The translations under genes and the position numbers were made by a program. From Thermoplasmatota archaeon (GTDB lineage: Archaea > Thermoplasmatota > E2 > DHVEG-1): a DNA stretch of 21,608 nucleotides. Every line of letters starts with the position of its first letter. Within the stretch, counting starts at the first letter, position 1. The stretch is from contig JALHTX010000355.1 in assembly GCA_022866015.1 (NCBI GenBank), positions 1-21,608 of the forward strand. Direction: 5' to 3'. Below the pieces are notes generated by a model. That model had not been told where the DNA came from and did no database searches. It was given only the letters and a program-made list of their open reading frames with translations. Below are positions 5,156 through 13,200 of the stretch, piece after piece.

Positions 5156-5818
5156 ATGAATCCTTTTAATATGAAAAAAACCGAGATGCAAATATATTTA
5201 ACGGGTAGTTGTAAACACCGTATGCCGTATATTCAACACCCGAAATGCTATGAAAAAGAAATAGGCGATAATCCCAAAATTGGAATACTTGATATAGAAA
5301 CAACATGGGGCTTTAATGCTGACTATGGTTTCATGCTCTGTTATGTATTAAAAGAATATAGGAAAAAACAAATTTATTCTAATCTTATAAATAAGAAAGA
5401 CATAGCCAGTTTTAAATATGATGAAAGAATAATTAAAAGTTTAGTAGATGATCTAAAAAATTTCGATGTGGTTGTTACTTATAACGGTTCACGTTTTGAT
5501 CTTCCTTACTCAAGAACTAGGGCATTAAAATATAAATATGATTTTCCAAAATATGGCTTTATAAAACATATTGATCTATTTTATATAGTTAAATATAAGT
5601 TTAAATTTAGACCCAACTCTCTGGAAAATGTTTGTGAATTTTTCGGAATAAAAGGAAAAAATCATGTGCATAGAGAAATTTGGCTTAAAGCTAGTCAGGG
5701 AGATAAAAAATCTTTGAATTATGTTTATGAACATTGTATAAAAGATGTTTCTGATTGCACAGAAAAACTTTATACGAAAATAATTGATTATGCCAGAAAA
5801 TCAAATAGGAGTATTTAA
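5156..5818 (+). CDS. DEDD-family 3'-5' exonuclease, stand-alone
   Basis: The frame encodes 220 residues with the RNase-H-like exonuclease fold. Motif I is DIE (residues 46-48), motif II N-GSRFD (110-115) and motif III EHCIKDV (192-198), with a conserved-looking HID at 138-140. In DEDDy enzymes a tyrosine stands four residues before the last aspartate; here that place is H193, with tyrosine at 191. The N-terminus has C19, H21, H28 and C31, a possible zinc knuckle. The related family is the RNase_H_2/YprB-like or PolB-exonuclease group. It likely trims DNA ends during replication or repair, next to a polymerase that has its own exonuclease domain. Proofreading in trans, host DNA breakdown or RNA work are alternatives. 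Confidence 0.85.
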   Translation: MNPFNMKKTEMQIYLTGSCKHRMPYIQHPKCYEKEIGDNPKIGILDIETTWGFNADYGFMLCYVLKEYRKKQIYSNLINKKDIASFKYDERIIKSLVDDLKNFDVVVTYNGSRFDLPYSRTRALKYKYDFPKYGFIKHIDLFYIVKYKFKFRPNSLENVCEFFGIKGKNHVHREIWLKASQGDKKSLNYVYEHCIKDVSDCTEKLYTKIIDYARKSNRSI

Positions 5819-5953
5819 ATGGAAAAAATAAATCAAACTATATTTATTTTTGAAACAGATAAAAAACAGATATTAAAAATAATCGTTAACTGGGATTTAA
5901 GAACCCTTATGGTTTTAGATGAAAAAGAAAATGTTATAAAGAGATTAATATGA
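5819..5953 (+). CDS. Hypothetical protein, 44 residues
   Basis: A small protein made mainly of beta-like strands (QTIFIFETDKKQILKIIV, then TLMVLDEKENVI). It starts directly at the end of the exonuclease gene and overlaps the next by ATGA, so the three are probably one transcript. Function unknown. Confidence 0.6.
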   Translation: MEKINQTIFIFETDKKQILKIIVNWDLRTLMVLDEKENVIKRLI

Positions 5954-6213
5954 TAGAAATTAATAAAGATAATAAAATAAAACATGAGAAACTTGAAGGC
6001 GATGAAATCCTTTATTTTATGAGTTGCCTTATCAAAGAAAAAATCAGGCATGAAAAAGAAATAGAAAGCAATATACACATTATAAATTATTTTTCTACTA
6101 CACTTCAAAGCATTTTTTGGGATTGTCAAATCAAAAGGCATAGACAAGATATAGAAGATATTAACAAAACTTTAAAATATTTATGCTCTAAAATAGAGGG
6201 ATGGTATAAATAG
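5950..6213 (+). CDS. Hypothetical coiled-coil protein, 87 residues
   Basis: Almost entirely helical and charged. Residues 24-48 and 61-86 form two amphipathic helices with heptad-like spacing, separated by FSTTLQSIFWD, as in a helical hairpin. Start by ATGA overlap. It lies between an exonuclease and a HAD phosphatase, so a role in nucleic-acid metabolism is possible but unproven. Confidence 0.65.
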   Translation: MIEINKDNKIKHEKLEGDEILYFMSCLIKEKIRHEKEIESNIHIINYFSTTLQSIFWDCQIKRHRQDIEDINKTLKYLCSKIEGWYK

Positions 6214-6218
6214 ATATT

Positions 6219-6605
6219 ATGTTAACTCAAGAACAGTTAAATAAAATAATTGATTCTGGAAAAATGATTTACTGTTTTGACATTGATGATACTATATGTA
6301 AAATGAAAGATTTAAAAATATATAAACCCATAAAATACAGGATAAAATTCGTTAATAAAAAATACGATGAGGGAAACTATATTTATCTTTTGACTGCTAG
6401 AGAAAAAGACGGGACTGAAAAACTTTTGAATAGTTGGGGTTTAAAATATAATGAAATAGTTTATGGAAAACCAAAGGCTCATATTTATATAGATGATAGT
6501 GCTGAAAACTCAAAAAGATTTTTTAAGCTACCATATTATTTTTCTGATAAATTTAAAGCATATGGAAATAAGATTAATAAAAAAGTCAGGAAATGTTTAA
6601 AATGA
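6219..6605 (+). CDS. HAD-superfamily phosphatase
   Basis: The frame encodes 128 residues with all four HAD motifs: DIDD (residues 21-24; nucleophile D21, acid/base D23), T59 in LLTAR, K84 in GKP, and DD (92-93). There is no large cap domain, so substrates are probably exposed phosphate groups. The pattern of FDIDDTIC at the start and GKP-x5-IDD at the end resembles small HAD proteins of capsule loci and phages. Possible substrates are nucleotides, sugar phosphates or nucleic-acid 3'-phosphates. Its place between an exonuclease and a resolvase favours nucleotide or DNA-end work, which is inference. It overlaps the next gene by ATGA at 6602. Confidence 0.85.
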   Translation: MLTQEQLNKIIDSGKMIYCFDIDDTICKMKDLKIYKPIKYRIKFVNKKYDEGNYIYLLTAREKDGTEKLLNSWGLKYNEIVYGKPKAHIYIDDSAENSKRFFKLPYYFSDKFKAYGNKINKKVRKCLK

Positions 6606-6811
6606 GAAATAAAAATTATGAAAAAGGTAGAAAATTTGAGTATGAGATGAAAGAACTTTATGAATCATTAGGGTGTTTAGTTTTTAGAACAGCGGGTAGT
6701 CATAGTATAGCGGATTTAATAGCGATTCCTAATACTATTTTATCTTTTCAAAAACCTATACTTATTCAATGTAAAACTTCTAAAAAAATAAATCCTATAG
6801 AAAAGAATTAA
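6602..6811 (+). CDS. Holliday-junction-resolvase-like nuclease, N-terminal part
   Basis: Reads GRKFE (residues 9-13), TAGSHSIADLIAI with D38, and ILIQCKTSKK with Q56 and K58. This is the archaeal Hjc-type PD-(D/E)xK nuclease core, with Q in place of the usual E of E-x-K. Normally the family continues for another 40-50 residues. Here the frame stops at 6809-6811, but the missing part is present one base out of frame downstream. The ATG at 6602 overlaps the HAD stop (ATGA) and is preferred over 6593. An intact enzyme would cut branched DNA formed in replication or recombination. Either one A has been lost from the run at 6801-6804 or the gene is really broken or frameshifted. Confidence 0.75.
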   Translation: MRNKNYEKGRKFEYEMKELYESLGCLVFRTAGSHSIADLIAIPNTILSFQKPILIQCKTSKKINPIEKN

Positions 6812-6909
6812 AAGAATTTGAAAAAAATATTAAACATTTTCATGTTAATGGCGAATTTTTAATTAAAATAAAAAATAAGGGAATTAAAAAATATTATATT
6901 TACGGGTGA
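6805..6909 (+). pseudogene. Out-of-frame C-terminal part of the resolvase
   Basis: From GAA at 6805 this frame is open to TGA at 6907-6909. It reads ELKEFEKNIKHFHVNGEFL, then a basic strand region ending KKYYIYG, just what a resolvase should have after its QxK strand: a helix, then beta strands. It has no start codon of its own. Adding one A in the run at 6801-6804 would fuse it to the upstream part, giving about 102 residues. The stop codon overlaps GGGTGAT, the ribosome site of the next gene. Confidence 0.7.
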
Positions 6910-6916
6910 TTAAAAA

Positions 6917-7024
6917 ATGAGAATAATTTTTACAAAAACTTTTATTAAGGCATTAAAAAATTTAGGCTTTTCAGATAATGAAATAGAATCTTTAATTAAA
7001 AAATATAAAGGTGAAAAAGAATGA
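6917..7024 (+). CDS. Hypothetical small protein, 35 residues
   Basis: Good start: GGGTGAT (6904-6910) seven bases before the ATG, and ATGA overlap with the next gene. The peptide has two short helices (FIKALKNLG and DNEIESLIKKYKG), like one helical hairpin. Placed just upstream of the putative terminal protein. Function unknown. Confidence 0.6.
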   Translation: MRIIFTKTFIKALKNLGFSDNEIESLIKKYKGEKE

Positions 7025-7839
7025 CAAATCCAGTAATTAAAAAAGGAAATAGATATTATAATACGCTTACACAGAAATATGTAAGCGAAAGTTATGCTAA
7101 AAGGATTAACAGTTATTTTGAAAGACACCCAGATTCATATCTTGTTAAAGCGGGCGGTCATGCTATATATAAGAGGAAAAGACCACTTTTTGAACATGAG
7201 AAAGTTATGCGTGGAAAAATGTACGGTAAAGGTTTTCAGGTATATAAGACAAAGAAAATCACTGGAAAAACTGTTTATTATTCCCCTATTTTTGAAAAAG
7301 AAATGAAAAAAGAGGAAATAGAATATATAGAAAAACTTGATTATCCTTTTATGAAAAATGTTTATGTAGAACTTTATAGAATGTCCAGAGATAAAGAAAG
7401 GATATATCATATATTGACTTGGACTATAAACAAATCATTTCATGGCTCAAGAGTATTAGAGTTATGGATACCAAATGCGGAGAATACTTTTAAAAAGATC
7501 GAGAAAGAAATGCAGAAAAATATAAGAAAATATCCGTTGGGATATAGCAAAATACCTGTTATATATTGTCATATAAGCAACTATTTTTATTCTGATATTG
7601 ACAGTTATGAACATGGAAAGACTTTTGGTTTCTATGTAGCAAACAGAGATGGTTATGATAAACTGTATGATGATTTTTTGAATACATTAGCATGGTATAT
7701 CAATAAATTAGAGATCATGGCTTACCATAACATCTGGATTGAAAAGATAAGTTTCTATATAATGGATTTTTATAAGACTGGTAGCATACAGGAAATAATA
7801 TCCAGTTATAGGATGGGAATACAAAGATTAGAGAAATAA
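7021..7839 (+). CDS. Unknown protein; candidate terminal protein for DNA priming
   Basis: The frame encodes 272 residues, soluble, with no signal peptide or membrane segment. It is strongly basic in the first 100 residues and rich in tyrosine throughout (for example NRYYNTLTQKY at 9-19, ISNYFYSDIDSY around 187). No family recognised. In genomes with protein-primed polymerases (phi29, His1 and relatives) the gene before the polymerase usually encodes the terminal protein, which is poorly conserved, basic and uses a Ser, Thr or Tyr hydroxyl as primer. Position, size and composition fit, but no sequence motif proves it. A replication initiator or relaxase-like protein is an alternative. Start by ATGA overlap at 7021. 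Confidence 0.75.
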   Translation: MTNPVIKKGNRYYNTLTQKYVSESYAKRINSYFERHPDSYLVKAGGHAIYKRKRPLFEHEKVMRGKMYGKGFQVYKTKKITGKTVYYSPIFEKEMKKEEIEYIEKLDYPFMKNVYVELYRMSRDKERIYHILTWTINKSFHGSRVLELWIPNAENTFKKIEKEMQKNIRKYPLGYSKIPVIYCHISNYFYSDIDSYEHGKTFGFYVANRDGYDKLYDDFLNTLAWYINKLEIMAYHNIWIEKISFYIMDFYKTGSIQEIISSYRMGIQRLEK

Positions 7840-7841
7840 AT

Positions 7842-8027
7842 ATGAAAATTGAAATAATTAAATTAATAAAAGATTTTATTATTTTAATATTTTGTATTTA
7901 TGCTATAACTCTTTATACAGATAATCATTTTATTCCTATAATATTATATTTTTGTTTAGGATTTATGTCTGCTTGTTTATTAAGCAGTTTAGAAGATTTT
8001 TTGATAAAATTAAAAAGTCATATATGA
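7842..8027 (+). CDS. Small membrane protein, two predicted helices
   Basis: The frame encodes 61 residues with hydrophobic segments at about 10-26 and 29-49, then a charged C-terminal tail. Wedged between the candidate terminal protein and the polymerase, and overlapping the polymerase start by ATGA. Membrane tethering of the replication complex, as done by phi29 p16.7 and p1, is an attractive but unproven idea. Confidence 0.6.
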   Translation: MKIEIIKLIKDFIILIFCIYAITLYTDNHFIPIILYFCLGFMSACLLSSLEDFLIKLKSHI

Positions 8028-9862
8028 AAAAATTAAATTCTATAAAAGGGAAACCTTTAAAATTTGCTGTATTTGACATTGAAACATATAAATGGATTAA
8101 TCCTTATGCTCTCGGTTTTTATGATGGGGAAACATACAGAATTTTTACTGGGAAAAACTGTGTCTATGATTTTGTAAGATTTGTTATAACACATAAATAT
8201 CGGGCTTATACTATTTTTGCACATTTTGGGGGAAAATTCGATTTTAATTTTATAGCTGAAACAATTAAATCGCTTGATTATGATTTCAAAATGATTTTTC
8301 AGGGATCAAGCTGTTTACAGATAAAAGTATATCATCATAAGGAAGGAAAAACAGAGGGAAGGGATATAAGGGATAAAACCTGTTTCAATGATAGTTACGC
8401 CCTGCTTAAATTCTCGTTGGATAAGCTTACAAAGAATTTTAATGTAGAACACCAGAAAATAAATTTTATGCCTGACGGAAAAAAAGATAATGATTATGAT
8501 TACCTTTATGAGAAACTTTTTAAGAATGATGATAAAAGATTCCATGATTATCTAAGGAATGACGTATTAGGGCTTTATGAAGTGATTTATAAGTTCAATG
8601 AGATGATAGAAAAGAATGATGGGACTATGGGGCTTACAATAGCATCAACTAGTCTTAGAACATATCAAAAAGGTTTTCTCAAGCATGATATTACAGTTTG
8701 CGATAAAGAACTTAATGATGAAATGAAACGGGCATATTATGGCGGTAGAACAGAAATACTTAAAATGCTGTTGCCAGATGATAAATATTATTGCTATGAT
8801 GTCAACAGCCTTTATCCTTATGTAATGTTCAATAATGAGTTTCCAATAAGTAAACCGATGAAACTTAGCAACCCGACAAAACGGAATATTCTTAATGATT
8901 GTGGGATTACTTATTGTAAAATAGTTGCACCAGATTTATATATCCCTTTATTGCCTTTACATTATTCTATAAATAAGATCAATAAGCTTATTTATCCTGT
9001 TGGAGAGTTTTATGGTTACTGGGATAACCATTTTTTGAGAAAAGCCTTAGAACTTGGATATAAAATTGAAATAAAAAAGATGTATATTTTTAAAACAGAT
9101 TATATTTTTAAGGATTTTGTAAAAAAATTTTTTGAGATTAAGCAGAAAGCTAAAAAGGATTCACCAGATTATGTTCTTGCTAAACTTATGCTTAATAGCC
9201 TTTATGGTAAATTTGCACAGAATCAGGAATCAGAGGTTTTTATGAAAATTAAAAACATTGATGATTTAAAAAATTATGATATTATAGATTGTTTGGATGC
9301 TGATTTTAATATTTTTAGGGTTAAGACGGAATCAAAGGGTAATTTTTTTATCCCTCAGATAAGTATTCATGTTACAACTCTTTCACAATTACATTTATTT
9401 GATTATCTTTCTAATATTTATAAGAAAGATTGTGTTCTCGGATATTATGATACTGATAGTTTGTTCACAAATGCTAGGCTTAATACTTCCGATAAACTGG
9501 GCGATTTAAAAATTGAGTATACATTTAAAAGAGGTTATTTTCTCTTGCCAAAAACATATTGCATTATAAAAAATGATAATCAGGAATATGTTAAGGCGAA
9601 AGGTTTTAGTAATGAACTTCAAAAAAAGCTTACTAAAAATATTTTTGAAAATGCTTTATTTAGAAAAGATTATTCTGGTTTTGAGTTGCAAACAAAAGAT
9701 TTAAAGGTTAATGGAATGCTATCCAGTTATGTAAGACATAAGAATTTTGTTAGTGTTGATTATGTTAAAAGGAGTATAAAGACTTTTTATGATAAGCGTA
9801 TTATTCTAAAAAATTTTGATACAGAACCATTGAGAATTATAGGGCAAGATTTATATATATGA
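8024..9862 (+). CDS. polB: Protein-primed family-B DNA polymerase
   Basis: The frame encodes 612 residues from the ATG at 8024, chosen because it overlaps the previous stop by ATGA; an in-frame ATG at 7952 would add 24 unlikely residues. Exonuclease motifs are DIE (residues 18-20), FGGKFD (68-73) and YLRND (176-180). YYGG (238-241) links the domains. Polymerase motifs are A, DVNSLYP (259-265); B, K-x3-NSLYG (387-395); and C, YYDTDS (474-479). KAKG follows at about 524. The insertion between motifs A and B (about 120 residues) fits TPR1, and that between B and C fits TPR2, as in phi29-type enzymes. With the terminal inverted repeats this implies protein-primed, strand-displacing replication from both ends. 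Length is typical of the family. Confidence 0.95.
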   Translation: MKKLNSIKGKPLKFAVFDIETYKWINPYALGFYDGETYRIFTGKNCVYDFVRFVITHKYRAYTIFAHFGGKFDFNFIAETIKSLDYDFKMIFQGSSCLQIKVYHHKEGKTEGRDIRDKTCFNDSYALLKFSLDKLTKNFNVEHQKINFMPDGKKDNDYDYLYEKLFKNDDKRFHDYLRNDVLGLYEVIYKFNEMIEKNDGTMGLTIASTSLRTYQKGFLKHDITVCDKELNDEMKRAYYGGRTEILKMLLPDDKYYCYDVNSLYPYVMFNNEFPISKPMKLSNPTKRNILNDCGITYCKIVAPDLYIPLLPLHYSINKINKLIYPVGEFYGYWDNHFLRKALELGYKIEIKKMYIFKTDYIFKDFVKKFFEIKQKAKKDSPDYVLAKLMLNSLYGKFAQNQESEVFMKIKNIDDLKNYDIIDCLDADFNIFRVKTESKGNFFIPQISIHVTTLSQLHLFDYLSNIYKKDCVLGYYDTDSLFTNARLNTSDKLGDLKIEYTFKRGYFLLPKTYCIIKNDNQEYVKAKGFSNELQKKLTKNIFENALFRKDYSGFELQTKDLKVNGMLSSYVRHKNFVSVDYVKRSIKTFYDKRIILKNFDTEPLRIIGQDLYI

Positions 9863-9887
9863 ACAATACATATAGATAAATAGGTGA
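9850..9887 (+). promoter_or_regulatory. Coat-gene promoter
   Basis: TTTATATA (9850-9857) lies within the last codons of the polymerase. ATAGGTGA (9880-9887) follows after 22 bases, combining the start-site element with the ribosome site, and the ATG comes at 9898. A dedicated promoter suits a coat gene needing high expression. Confidence 0.6.
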
Positions 9888-9897
9888 AAAAATAATT

Positions 9898-10125
9898 ATG
9901 GCACAAAAGAAAGGTGGAATAGCAGATTATTTAACAGAGATTCTAATAGCAGGTGTTCTATGTGTAGCACTTTTAGGTTACATAGTAAGCAACTTTAACA
10001 ACATGGCTACCGATTCAACCAATTTTACAGCGCCAGAAATGGCACTGTTAGGTGTTATCGGGATAGTCGTTGTTATAGGCGTATTCTATAAACTTTTATC
10101 TGCTAGCGGACTTACTAAAAAATAA
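9898..10125 (+). CDS. Candidate major coat protein of spindle-virus type
   Basis: The frame encodes 75 residues: a short basic N-terminus (AQKKGG), hydrophobic helix 1 (about 12-31), a polar link (SNFNNMATDSTNFTAPEM), hydrophobic helix 2 (about 47-66) and a KK tail. This two-helix layout, length, and N- and T-rich link are those of SSV1 VP1/VP3, His1 VP21 and Nitrosopumilus-virus coat proteins, which pack as helical hairpins in the spindle envelope. Codon choice is visibly less A+T biased than in neighbours, consistent with high expression. It has its own promoter, AGGTGA ribosome site and a downstream stem-loop. A pVIII-like or other small membrane protein is the alternative. Confidence 0.75.
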   Translation: MAQKKGGIADYLTEILIAGVLCVALLGYIVSNFNNMATDSTNFTAPEMALLGVIGIVVVIGVFYKLLSASGLTKK

Positions 10126-10178
10126 GGAGTTTTTAATCTTAATGATTGAAAGACCTTATTTTAAAATTTTTTCTTTCT
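10121..10178 (+). terminator. Stem-loop and T-run after the coat gene
   Basis: AATAAGG (10121-10127, overlapping the coat stop codon) pairs with CCTTATT (10154-10160), and TCTT (10137-10140) can pair with AAGA (10150-10153) within. A run of T residues (10167-10172) follows. This could end most coat transcripts or protect their 3' ends. Confidence 0.4.
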
Positions 10179-10199
10179 ATATTTATTTTATAATGGGTG
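10159..10199 (+). promoter_or_regulatory. Probable promoter of the giant spike gene
   Basis: TTTTAAAA (10159-10166) is a weak TATA box. After exactly 21 bases comes TTATAATGGGTGA (10188-10200), matching the start-site element plus ribosome site of other promoters. The ATG follows at 10209. Confidence 0.4.
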
Positions 10200-10208
10200 A
10201 ATAATAAA

Positions 10209-13200
10209 ATGAAAAAAATAATGATATATTTTGTTATGCTGATGTTACTGTTTTCAAGCGTTATTGTTTTTATACCAATGATAAATGCTGATGATGGAAA
10301 TATAGTTTATAAAGCAACATATGGTAGTGTCACTCCTTATTATACACCATATCATAATGGTTCTACCAACCAGTATTTTTTTGCGGAAGGCAATACAGGA
10401 ATCGGTGCATATTCAACTAGTAACGGCTATACAATGACTTTAAAGGATACTGATTGCCCAGATGCAAGAGATGTTTATGGTGTAACAGGCGATGGGACTT
10501 ATATTTATACTACATCTTGTACTGGTGCATTAGCCGATGTTTTAAGGGCTTATACTTTTGATGGCTCTACCTTAACATTAAAAAATACCACTACAATATG
10601 TTCAACTTATGAATATATTAATAGTATAGCTGTTAATTCTGACGATATTTTATTTGTCCCAAGAGGAAGGATGGGAATTTCTGCATATACTTTTGATGGA
10701 ACTGATTTTACAGAACTTGATAATTATGATGATGGAAATAACCAGTTTTTAACCGTTTGTATTGATTCCGATAACGAAAATTATGTATGGGCTGTCGAAA
10801 TGACCACATATCCAAAAATATATATTTATTTCTTTTTTTGGGATGGGAATACATTTTCAGTAACAGATTCATATCAGGTTACGGCCTGTTTTCATTTAGA
10901 AGATATGCCTTTATCTAATTATGTTTGCGGTTCGGGTAGTACAACAGGAACACAAATATATGCTTATGATGGCTTTGATATATATACGGTTGACAGTTGG
11001 GACGACATAACTGGAACTAATTATGGAAACGAAGTTATATATGATAGTGATAGCGGATATTATCAAATTTTTTGTGCTATGGATAATACGGGCTTAGTTT
11101 ACTATAAATGGAATGATGTATATGGATATACACAAATTCAGAATATTGATAGCGGTTCGGGTTGTACAGGTGTAATCATAAATGGAAGTTATCTTTATAC
11201 ATCATATGAAACAAACGGTATTATTACTTATCAATATACTCCGCCAACAACCCCATCAATGCCGACAGATGTTTATGTATGGGATAACGCCCCCTCTGGT
11301 TGGCTGGATGAATCTCATGTAAGAACAATTACAGAGGGTATTGCAAATGTTAGCGAAAATGGGACTGTCCATGTATGGGATGGAACTTATACCGAAAACG
11401 GTTTATATTGCTCTTATTCAGAAAGCATAATTGGAAACTCATCAAATACTGTTACAATAGAGGGTGATTCCAATGATATAATTTTTATAGATTCAAACAA
11501 TATTACTATTTCTGGTTTGAATATCGCAAACGGGAGTAATGCGATTACAATTAATAATAACTATGATAATATTACTATTACTGATAATATATTATCTTAT
11601 GATGGATATGGTATTAATATTAATAATCTTAATGTTACAAATTTTATAATAAAAAATAATATAATATATTCTAATTATTATGGAGTAAGTTTTTCGGATG
11701 GTGGCGGAACTTCAAGTATTTTAGTTTACAATAACCATTTTTATGATAATACTTATAATGCTAATAGTGATGGTTATAGTTCTGGAGAAATAAGATGGAA
11801 TACTACAAAAACATTGGGTACAAATATTTATGGTGGTGGTTATATGGGCGGTAATTGGTGGGACGACTATACTGGATTAGATTTAGATGGGGATAGATTA
11901 GGCGACCAATTTTTACCTTATAATAATAGCGGTCTTATTTCAATAGGCGGAGATTACGAACCACTTACAGGATTTGCTGATGATTGCTTAAATCTAACAT
12001 GGGAAACACAATTACCTTATGGCTGTGCATTAGGTTTTAGGGATTATGTCGGATTTGTGGAAATGCAATATATCCCGCTGGGCTATAATCAATATATAGA
12101 CGGAACTATTGATGAAGTTAGATTATTAGTTTCATTAGATCAGATTGAATATGTATCAGATTTACCCGAAATGTATCAATTAGTTATTGATGGAGAATAT
12201 ATTGGTACGGCGACAGGAATTAATGTTAATTATGAAATGAGAAATCATGCTTGCGGGTGGCAACTTGGAGATAGTTATTGGATTACTTGGAGTAATATCG
12301 GAAAAGTCATCAATGATGATTTTCCAATTTTTGCATTTTGTTCATCTCAAACAGATGAAAGCGGTAATAATTGGCATGGTTTAGGTCTTGTTTCCAATCT
12401 CGACTTAATATTGCATGGAATGAAAAATCATTTTGACGTTGTAAAATTTAATAACGCCCTTTATGATGGAAACCAATTAGAGGTGGATATGATTTTGCAG
12501 TTTGATATTATTTGTCAATCACAATATATTCCACCAGAAGATACAAACCAATCAGCCGATTATAAAAATATAAAATTTAAATTTTATGATAAAGCAACAA
12601 ATAATTTATTGCATTTTAAGGGCTTAAATGTACCAGATAGCACAATGGGAAATTTAAATTTTCTTTCTGCATTAATTTATTCAATAAAATCAACTAATGG
12701 TTTTACAACTTCTTATAGTTTAACCGATGATATAGAGTTAACAATGAATTTTACAGAGGGTGAATATGTTGATTTTTATATTCAAAGCACTGGCGGTCAA
12801 GATTTTAATGTTAGAATAAATAATGTGTTTTCAAGTTTCAAAGCTATGAAAACTACATTACAACTTTATCAGGGTCAAACATATACGATATATATAGAAC
12901 CATATAATTTTGTTGATGGCGTCCAATATACAAACTGTGGTGGTGATGATTCAACAGAGGGACAGATAAGCGTATGTTTAAGTAAAACAACATATGATTA
13001 TGGAGAAACCGTAAGAGGTAGATATACTTTACCAACGGGTGCATGGCTCAATAGTCATGGATGGTTACGAAGCGGGTGGTATTTTGCTTTTTTTAATAGA
13101 GATGACTATACATGGGGTTTTGGTAGAACCAACAACTGGCTATATGTTAATAGAATCGAATTAACACCAAGCGATTTTGATGGAACTAGACATACTTTTG

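Noticed and set aside
5833..6147. Minus-strand open frame of 104 codons
   Set aside because: It is antisense to two overlapping plus-strand genes with coupled starts; its phenylalanine/isoleucine-rich content is that of reversed A-rich coding sequence.
7094..7306. Alternative-frame plus-strand frame inside the 7021-7839 gene
   Set aside because: Nested in a longer gene with a well-supported start; no promoter or ribosome site.
7952..8023. In-frame N-terminal extension of the polymerase
   Set aside because: It would lie wholly inside the 7842-8027 gene in another frame; the ATG at 8024 gives the ATGA overlap common here and a normal polymerase N-terminus.
12853..13044. Minus-strand open frame inside the giant spike
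   Set aside because: No ribosome site, antisense to a clear secreted protein, low-complexity histidine stretch.
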